This document shows, in pieces, positions 6,338 through 11,170 of a DNA stretch of 11,170 nt. The notes under the pieces are model-generated. The model was not told where the DNA came from, did not search any database, and saw only the letters and a program-made list of their open reading frames with translations. Within the stretch, counting starts at the first letter, position 1; each line of letters starts with the position of its first letter. The stretch is from Chloroflexota bacterium. Its GTDB lineage: Bacteria > Chloroflexota > Anaerolineae > Anaerolineales > Villigracilaceae. A program made the translations under genes and the position numbers. The stretch lies in NCBI GenBank assembly GCA_021812905.1, contig JAKAMM010000033.1:1-11170 (forward strand), written 5' to 3'.

Positions 6338-7650
6338 CGCCGATGTACCCTCCCTTGGATTCGTCCCTGATTCTTATCTCCATGTTGCTGGCAAGCATTT
6401 TGATTTTGCTATCTGTAATTTACAAAAGATTTCCAATGTATTTATTAATAATTTGCTTGCCCTTGATGGAATTATTGAGAACAGACTATCTTCCAGTTTC
6501 ATTGATTATTATTCCCGGGGTACTTTGCGTCGTTGCGATTATTGCATCTTTATTGCTAAAACAGGATAAATTATATTTTTACCCTCCTGTCATGATTCCC
6601 GCTTTGCTCTTAGGGGTTTGGGCGTCATTTGCAATGGCAGTAATTGGCGATGTCAATGAATCCCGCCCATACTGGTTGGTAATTGTGTTGCTATTTATTA
6701 TTCCGAATATTATTACTTTACGAATCCACCTCGTGCGCGCTGGTTGGTTGTTGGCTCTCTCGTTAGGCGCTGTCGGATTATATGTGTTTGTCAGTAAATT
6801 GATTGTATATATCACCGGATATGACGTCACTGCTGAAGGCATTCACGCAGCTACCCTTACCATTGGGGAGAAAAACAGCGTTGGGATGTGGTTGGTGATG
6901 GGCTTTCCATTTGCTCTTAACCTATTTGAATACCATAGATTCCAATTCAGGAAGCGTTTTTGGCTTTTGATTTCAGCTACTTTCATGATTGCCGGTATTT
7001 TAGCAACACTGTCAATCGGTGCCTTTATTGGATTGCTTGTTACATTCGCTTTGCAGGCATGGTATCAACCAAATGTAAGCGGGCGTTTTCGTTACTTTTT
7101 CTTCGTAATTGCTTTGCTTGTTATGGCGGCAATTGGTCCATTAGCATCGCGATTGCAAGACCGGCAACTACTTTCTTTTAACGGAAGGGGATTTATTTGG
7201 CGGGCAGCGATCCAAACAATTGCCAACCATCCCTTTTGGGGCATTGGATCTAGTATTATGAGAAACCAGCAGGCAATGTTGCCCTATTTAAATGACGCGC
7301 CTTTTGTGCAATATTGGAAAAATATGAATTTGTTTATTGTGCCTCACAATATATTTCTTTCCGTTGGAGTGGAAATAGGAATCCCAGGATTATTACTATA
7401 CCTAGCGCTGCTTGGCGCGGTTTTCTTGTCATTAAGGCGACTGCGCCTTAATATAAAAAAATTGCCGAATAAAACCACGGCTTTGTATTTGACTTATTTT
7501 TCTAACGCGCTAATTATTTCAACGTCATCAGCTTTGGTACAGGGAATGGCATTAAGCGCTCATCTCGATAAATATGTGTGGTTGATTTTTGGATTAATTG
7601 TTTCGACCGCGAATATTGTAAAATCTAGCCAAAAAGAAGATGTAGCGTAA
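6334..7650 (+). CDS. Polysaccharide polymerase/O-antigen ligase family membrane protein (Wzy/WaaL-like)
   Basis: A 438-residue protein with roughly 10-12 membrane segments. Its family marker is in the large external loop: SFNGRGFIWRAAIQTIANHP (281-300), FWGIGSS (301-307), then PHNIFLSVGVEIGIPGLLLY (337-356), with H338 at the position of the conserved ligase/polymerase histidine. Members either polymerise lipid-linked repeat units (Wzy) or ligate glycans to an acceptor (WaaL, PglL-like), on the outer face of the membrane. Beside a Wzx-like flippase and a WbaP, a polymerase role is the simplest reading. The two functions cannot be separated by sequence alone. The ATG at 6334 overlaps the sulfotransferase stop by four bases, and a second ATG at 6343 is an alternative start. 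It is followed by an 82-base gap. Confidence 0.87.
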   Translation: MTPMYPPLDSSLILISMLLASILILLSVIYKRFPMYLLIICLPLMELLRTDYLPVSLIIIPGVLCVVAIIASLLLKQDKLYFYPPVMIPALLLGVWASFAMAVIGDVNESRPYWLVIVLLFIIPNIITLRIHLVRAGWLLALSLGAVGLYVFVSKLIVYITGYDVTAEGIHAATLTIGEKNSVGMWLVMGFPFALNLFEYHRFQFRKRFWLLISATFMIAGILATLSIGAFIGLLVTFALQAWYQPNVSGRFRYFFFVIALLVMAAIGPLASRLQDRQLLSFNGRGFIWRAAIQTIANHPFWGIGSSIMRNQQAMLPYLNDAPFVQYWKNMNLFIVPHNIFLSVGVEIGIPGLLLYLALLGAVFLSLRRLRLNIKKLPNKTTALYLTYFSNALIISTSSALVQGMALSAHLDKYVWLIFGLIVSTANIVKSSQKEDVA

Positions 7651-7680
7651 CTCGCGCCTTTGAAGTCCGCCATATTTGTT

Positions 7681-7711
7681 TTGAAAATTCGGATTTTGTT
7701 GTCCGTAAAAT
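7681..7711 (+). promoter_or_regulatory. Possible promoter before the carbamoyltransferase
   Basis: TTGAAA (7681-7686) and TAAAAT (7706-7711) each match the housekeeping consensus at five of six bases, but the spacing is 19 bases, which is long. The gene behind it has a good ribosome binding site (AGGAG at 7723-7727). In AT-rich DNA such matches are common, so this is tentative. Confidence 0.25.
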
Positions 7712-7732
7712 TAACATTAATTAGGAGAAAAA

Positions 7733-9445
7733 ATGAAATTACTAGGCATTCATTCAGGTCATAATGCCAGCGCATGCTTGCTGGTCGATGGAAAGATTCA
7801 AATAGCAATTCAGGAAGAACGTTTATGCCGTATCAAGAACTATACCGGTTTTCCTGAGATGGCGGTTAAGTTTATTCTTGATCAAGCCAGATTGACAATG
7901 GAAGATGTTGATAAAGTAGCGTATACGGATATTTACTATTTCAATCCGAAAATATTCATGGAGATAGAAACAGCTAAATCCCATTTCAACCGAAATTCTC
8001 CGCCACTCGCTTGGAAAATTAAAGCAGCCATAGAAAAAATTAAACCTTTTGGTGAATTGGCTACAAATCTAAGGGTGATTAGAAAGTCTAATGATTTTCA
8101 ATCACACGGATTGCCAAAAGAAAAACTTGTGCGAGTTGATCACCACACTGCACATGCGGCATCTGCTTATTATGGGTGGGGTTGTTTTGAGAAACCTGTT
8201 CTAGTCTTAACCTGTGACGGTTCTGGTGATGGACTGTCTGCAACCGTTAGCATCGGTAAAAATGGAACTTTAGAACGAATTGCTTCTGTGCAGGATAAAT
8301 ATTCAATAGGTTTAATATACTCTATGGCAACGCTTCTTTTGGGTATGAAACCCAACGAACACGAATATAAGCTTATGGGCATGGCTCCTTACGCTCACTC
8401 TGAGGATGGAAAGAAATTAGCTAAGAAGTTTTCTCAATATTTTCAAATGGATGATAAAAACCCCTTGGGTTGGCGGACAACTTCAAGAATATCCGATACA
8501 TATTGTTCTTATCAAACTTTACGTAAAGACTTTGAATTTGAGAGATTTGATGCGGTTTGCGCCGGCTTGCAATTATGGATTGAAGATTTTTTGGCAAATT
8601 GGGTACACCGCTGCATTAAACATACAGGTATACGTAGTGTCGCATTGTGTGGGGGGGTTTTTATGAATGTAAAAGCCAATCAAAGGATTTTAGATTTGGA
8701 CGAGGTAGACGAGCTATTTGTTTTCCCATCGTGTGGCGATGAAACCAATCCGTTCGGCGCCAGTATGCTGACATATGCTCAACAATCTGGCGTAAATAAT
8801 CTTGCGCCTCTTGGTCCAGTGTATCTCGGAAAAGCGTTTACAGATGATGAAATTAATGGAATGCTACAAGAAAAGGCATCCCAATACAAGATCGAATGCC
8901 CGTCAAATCTGCCGCGTACTATTGCCCAATTAATTAAAAACGGGGAAGTGGTTGCTCGATTTTCAGGGCGAGACGAGTTTGGCGCGCGCGCGTTAGGAAA
9001 TCGCAGCATTTTGGCTGATCCGTCACGCACCGATGTTATCCGTGTCATCAACAACATGATTAAAAACCGCGATTTTTGGATGCCTTTTGCGTGTTCTATA
9101 AAATCGGAACGCGAAAAAGATTACATCATTAACCCCAAAAACGTGACTGCGCCTTATATGATTATAACCTTTAATACTACGGATCGACGCGCCGAAATTG
9201 TTGCGGGCACTCATCCATACGACGGCACCGCGCGTCCGCAAATTGTGTATAAAGAGCATAATCCTGAATATCATCAAATAATCTCGGAATTTGAATCTAT
9301 TAGCGGTATTGGAGCAGTGCTTAACACTTCATTCAATCTTCATGGCTACCCTATTGTGCATACGCCGGATGACGCGTTACAGGTGTTTATAAATTCAGGC
9401 TTGAAGTATCTTACTTTAGGCTCCTTTTTGATTAGCAAAGAATAA
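7733..9445 (+). CDS. Carbamoyltransferase, NodU/CmcH family
   Basis: A 570-residue enzyme of the usual family length with both domains. The N-terminal Kae1-like domain opens MKLLGIHSGHNASACLLVDG, then QEERLCRIKNYTGFP (27-41) and the metal-site motif VDHHTAHAASAYY (135-147; H137 and H141 as HxxxH). It continues with TCDGSGDG (160-167), YKLMGMAPY (212-220) and the nucleotide-binding LCGGVFMNVKANQR (305-318). The C-terminal YrdC-like domain has RFSGRDEFGARALGNRSILA (409-428), DFWMPFA (447-453), THPYDGTARPQIV (493-505) and NTSFNLHGYPIVHTPDDAL (531-549). These enzymes use carbamoyl phosphate and ATP, through carbamoyl-adenylate, to O-carbamoylate sugars, antibiotics or Nod factors. Here a sugar hydroxyl of the repeat unit is the likely acceptor. 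The start has AGGAG five bases upstream. All key motifs look intact. A G7-T5 run lies at 8651-8662. Confidence 0.93.
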   Translation: MKLLGIHSGHNASACLLVDGKIQIAIQEERLCRIKNYTGFPEMAVKFILDQARLTMEDVDKVAYTDIYYFNPKIFMEIETAKSHFNRNSPPLAWKIKAAIEKIKPFGELATNLRVIRKSNDFQSHGLPKEKLVRVDHHTAHAASAYYGWGCFEKPVLVLTCDGSGDGLSATVSIGKNGTLERIASVQDKYSIGLIYSMATLLLGMKPNEHEYKLMGMAPYAHSEDGKKLAKKFSQYFQMDDKNPLGWRTTSRISDTYCSYQTLRKDFEFERFDAVCAGLQLWIEDFLANWVHRCIKHTGIRSVALCGGVFMNVKANQRILDLDEVDELFVFPSCGDETNPFGASMLTYAQQSGVNNLAPLGPVYLGKAFTDDEINGMLQEKASQYKIECPSNLPRTIAQLIKNGEVVARFSGRDEFGARALGNRSILADPSRTDVIRVINNMIKNRDFWMPFACSIKSEREKDYIINPKNVTAPYMIITFNTTDRRAEIVAGTHPYDGTARPQIVYKEHNPEYHQIISEFESISGIGAVLNTSFNLHGYPIVHTPDDALQVFINSGLKYLTLGSFLISKE

Positions 9446-9468
9446 TTGCGTCCGGATAATCACCTGAT

Positions 9469-10599
9469 ATGAAAACGCCAATCCGGGTTTTATACATAAA
9501 CGAAAGTGCGACTTTTGGAGGAATAAGCACTGTGGGATTGGAGTTGGCGCGCGGGTTTGCCCAGCGTGGTGATGTGAAATTGATTTCTGTTGTTTTGTCC
9601 CATAGCGACCAAGGATGGTTGTTCGATCGCATGTCTCAGGAACAGTTGCGTCTTGAATGGATACCCTGCTATAAGCCTCCAGACTTGCATGTACTTTCGC
9701 GTCTTAAAGACATAGTTTCAAAGTGCGCCATTGATATTATTCATACCAATGGTTATAGGGGTAACATCTATGTCAGGACACTGTTGGATTTGAAAATGTT
9801 AGATTTGCCTACAGTGGTTACTACTCATGGTTTGCCCGTCCTTGGCTCGTTTCGCGCCCGTGTTTATGGCCGTCTTGATCGTCGTCCGACTCGTTTAGCA
9901 AACCGAATAATTGCGGTTGACGCTTTTACAATGAAACAACTTGTTGATAAATGGCGTGTTTCCGAAGAACGTGTGCGTTTAATCCATAATCCGGCGCCAG
10001 CCTATTTTCCTCCCTCGCCGGAAGAAATTTTAGCGTTGCACAATCAACTTGAATTGGAGAGCGATAATTTTATCGTCTTATTTTTGGGACGCCTGGAACG
10101 AGAAAAAGGCTTGTTTGAACTCATCGCGGCGCATAGACGAATTTATGAAAAAGGCAGGCGCTTTTTATTGCTAATAGTTGGGGAAGGGTACTCAAGGGCT
10201 CAACTAGAAGAATATGCGGGGATGCATCCTGCAGGTAAATACGTTAAATTTTTAGGCGCCCAGATTTTGACGGCGACATACCTTGCAATCTGCGATGTAT
10301 TAATTCTACCGAGCCACCAAGAGGGGTTGCCTATGGTTGTCTTAGAAGCAATGGTGGCGGGAAAACCCCTTATTGCCACTTTGGTTGGCGGTATTCCGGA
10401 TGTTGTAAGAGATAAACAGGATGGCATATTAATTCCGCCGCAAAATCCAAACACCATTGTGCAAGCTATTGAATTTATGATGGATAATTCGACCATTGCT
10501 TTAGAAATGGGAAGAACGGCAAAAGAAAGATCTGCGCGTCTTTTTTCTGTTACTGACGTTGTTGACGCAATGGCTAAGGTATATCAAGAATTAGTTTGA
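9469..10599 (+). CDS. Glycosyltransferase family 4 (GT-B)
   Basis: A 376-residue cytoplasmic glycosyltransferase, complete for the GT4 family. The N-terminal acceptor domain begins with the glycine-rich loop FGGISTVGLELARGF (16-30) and has HTNGYRGN (92-99). The donor domain shows FLGRLEREKG (205-214, with R208 and K213 in the places that bind the nucleotide diphosphate), IVGEG (236-240), then PSHQEGLPMVVLEAMVAGKP (281-300) with the EX7E pair E285/E293, and GGIPDVV (307-313). It would transfer a sugar from a nucleotide-sugar to the growing lipid-linked chain with retention of configuration. Donor and acceptor are not predictable. The ribosome binding site is poor, and it follows the carbamoyltransferase by 23 bases. 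It is the only chain-extending glycosyltransferase in the window, so others are expected outside. Confidence 0.93.
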   Translation: MKTPIRVLYINESATFGGISTVGLELARGFAQRGDVKLISVVLSHSDQGWLFDRMSQEQLRLEWIPCYKPPDLHVLSRLKDIVSKCAIDIIHTNGYRGNIYVRTLLDLKMLDLPTVVTTHGLPVLGSFRARVYGRLDRRPTRLANRIIAVDAFTMKQLVDKWRVSEERVRLIHNPAPAYFPPSPEEILALHNQLELESDNFIVLFLGRLEREKGLFELIAAHRRIYEKGRRFLLLIVGEGYSRAQLEEYAGMHPAGKYVKFLGAQILTATYLAICDVLILPSHQEGLPMVVLEAMVAGKPLIATLVGGIPDVVRDKQDGILIPPQNPNTIVQAIEFMMDNSTIALEMGRTAKERSARLFSVTDVVDAMAKVYQELV

Positions 10600-10631
10600 C
10601 GTGGGTAAGTTGCAGTAAAAGAGGCGAATAT

Positions 10632-11170
10632 ATGAGCAACCTAACGCGTTACAAGCAAACCTTAAGGTTGTTGATGGGAGACAATGTAACATCTTGGATT
10701 CATGCATTTAGATTTGTGTACTTAATTAAAACAAACCAACTGAACTTCGAAGAAGATATTAATTTGTTACCCAATTTCCCTCTCAAAGGTACTCTCGTTA
10801 TTGATATTGGTGCAAACTCCGCTAACTGGACCGACGCTCTATCCAGGCAGGTTGGAAAAAAAGGGCGTGTTTTTGCGTTTGAAGCGGATCCGTATTACGC
10901 TATGGCGACTTATAAGGCTGTTCAGTTACTTGGTTTGCGCAACGTCGTTTTTTTCTCCTTTGGGTTATCCGATAAAGCGGAAGTCTTGCCATTGACGATT
11001 ATTGATGAACAAGGGCAAAGAGTTTCAGGAACGGGTAAAATAATTCAGGATGTATCATATGTATCATTACCAGAAAATCGCACGGTAAAGGTAAAGTTAG
11101 AGGTTCTCGATGAACTTGTAGCCTCCCACCCTGAACTTTTGAGCGCAACCCTGATTAAGTGCGACGTCGA
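10632..11170 (+). CDS. FkbM-family methyltransferase, partial at right edge
   Basis: An open frame from ATG at 10632 runs off the right edge after 179 codons. The SAM-binding motif I is LVIDIGANSANWTDAL (55-70), followed by GRVFAFEADP (78-87, the acidic residues that contact SAM ribose), then GLSDKAEVLPL (111-121) and VKVKLEVLDELVA...LIKCDV (152-179). This last run is the conserved approach to the family's IKxDVEG strand. FkbM-type enzymes O-methylate sugar or polyketide hydroxyls and are frequent in polysaccharide clusters. A GAGG (10620-10623) sits eight bases upstream, and the gene lies 32 bases after the glycosyltransferase, so it is probably co-transcribed. The C-terminal end is outside the window. 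The acceptor is unknown. Confidence 0.88.
   Translation, partial: MSNLTRYKQTLRLLMGDNVTSWIHAFRFVYLIKTNQLNFEEDINLLPNFPLKGTLVIDIGANSANWTDALSRQVGKKGRVFAFEADPYYAMATYKAVQLLGLRNVVFFSFGLSDKAEVLPLTIIDEQGQRVSGTGKIIQDVSYVSLPENRTVKVKLEVLDELVASHPELLSATLIKCDV

Noticed and set aside
10801..10995. Short open frame on the plus strand near the right edge
   Set aside because: It is an out-of-frame shadow of the FkbM-type methyltransferase, whose frame runs from 10632 to the edge with clear SAM motifs.

Overview
The window looks like a chromosomal stretch from an environmental bacterium. My best guess is a Chloroflexota (Anaerolineae-like) genome. That guess rests on the mix of DUF433/DUF5615 and VapC-type modules, purine-heptad intergenic repeats and a WbaP-led polysaccharide cluster. 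No phylogenetic marker gene is present, so the taxonomic guess is weak.

Layout. Positions 1-1510 (minus strand) hold two tandem toxin-antitoxin-like operons. The first is a DUF433 protein followed by a DUF5615 PIN-like protein that runs off the left edge. The second is a DUF104-type antitoxin followed by a PIN-domain VapC toxin. In each operon the antitoxin-like gene comes first and overlaps the toxin-like gene by a few bases. Each operon is preceded by a similar GGATGAA-like repeat tract. Positions 1511-1991 are a non-coding divergent region rich in inverted repeats.

From 1992 to the right edge every gene is on the plus strand and the content is a surface-polysaccharide cluster. In order: a 65-residue two-helix membrane protein, a WbaP-type polyprenyl-phosphate sugar phosphotransferase (chain initiation), a Wzx-like flippase, a PAPS-type sulfotransferase, a Wzy/O-antigen-ligase-family membrane protein, a NodU/CmcH-type carbamoyltransferase, a GT4-family glycosyltransferase, and a FkbM-type methyltransferase cut by the right edge.

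How the genes work together (inference from families). WbaP puts the first sugar phosphate on the lipid carrier. The GT4 enzyme, and presumably others outside the window, extend the repeat unit. The flippase moves it across the membrane, and the Wzy-like protein polymerises or ligates it. The sulfotransferase, carbamoyltransferase and FkbM methyltransferase are three candidate decorating enzymes, so the product may be a sulfated, carbamoylated and O-methylated glycan. That combination is the most interesting biology here. No chain-length regulator, export pore or nucleotide-sugar synthesis gene is visible, so the cluster probably continues to the right.

The left part through wbaP is clearly GC-rich. 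The genes from about 5.4 kb onward are visibly AT-richer, which suggests that part of the cluster was acquired separately. I found no RNA gene, CRISPR array, complete insertion sequence or clearly novel system.
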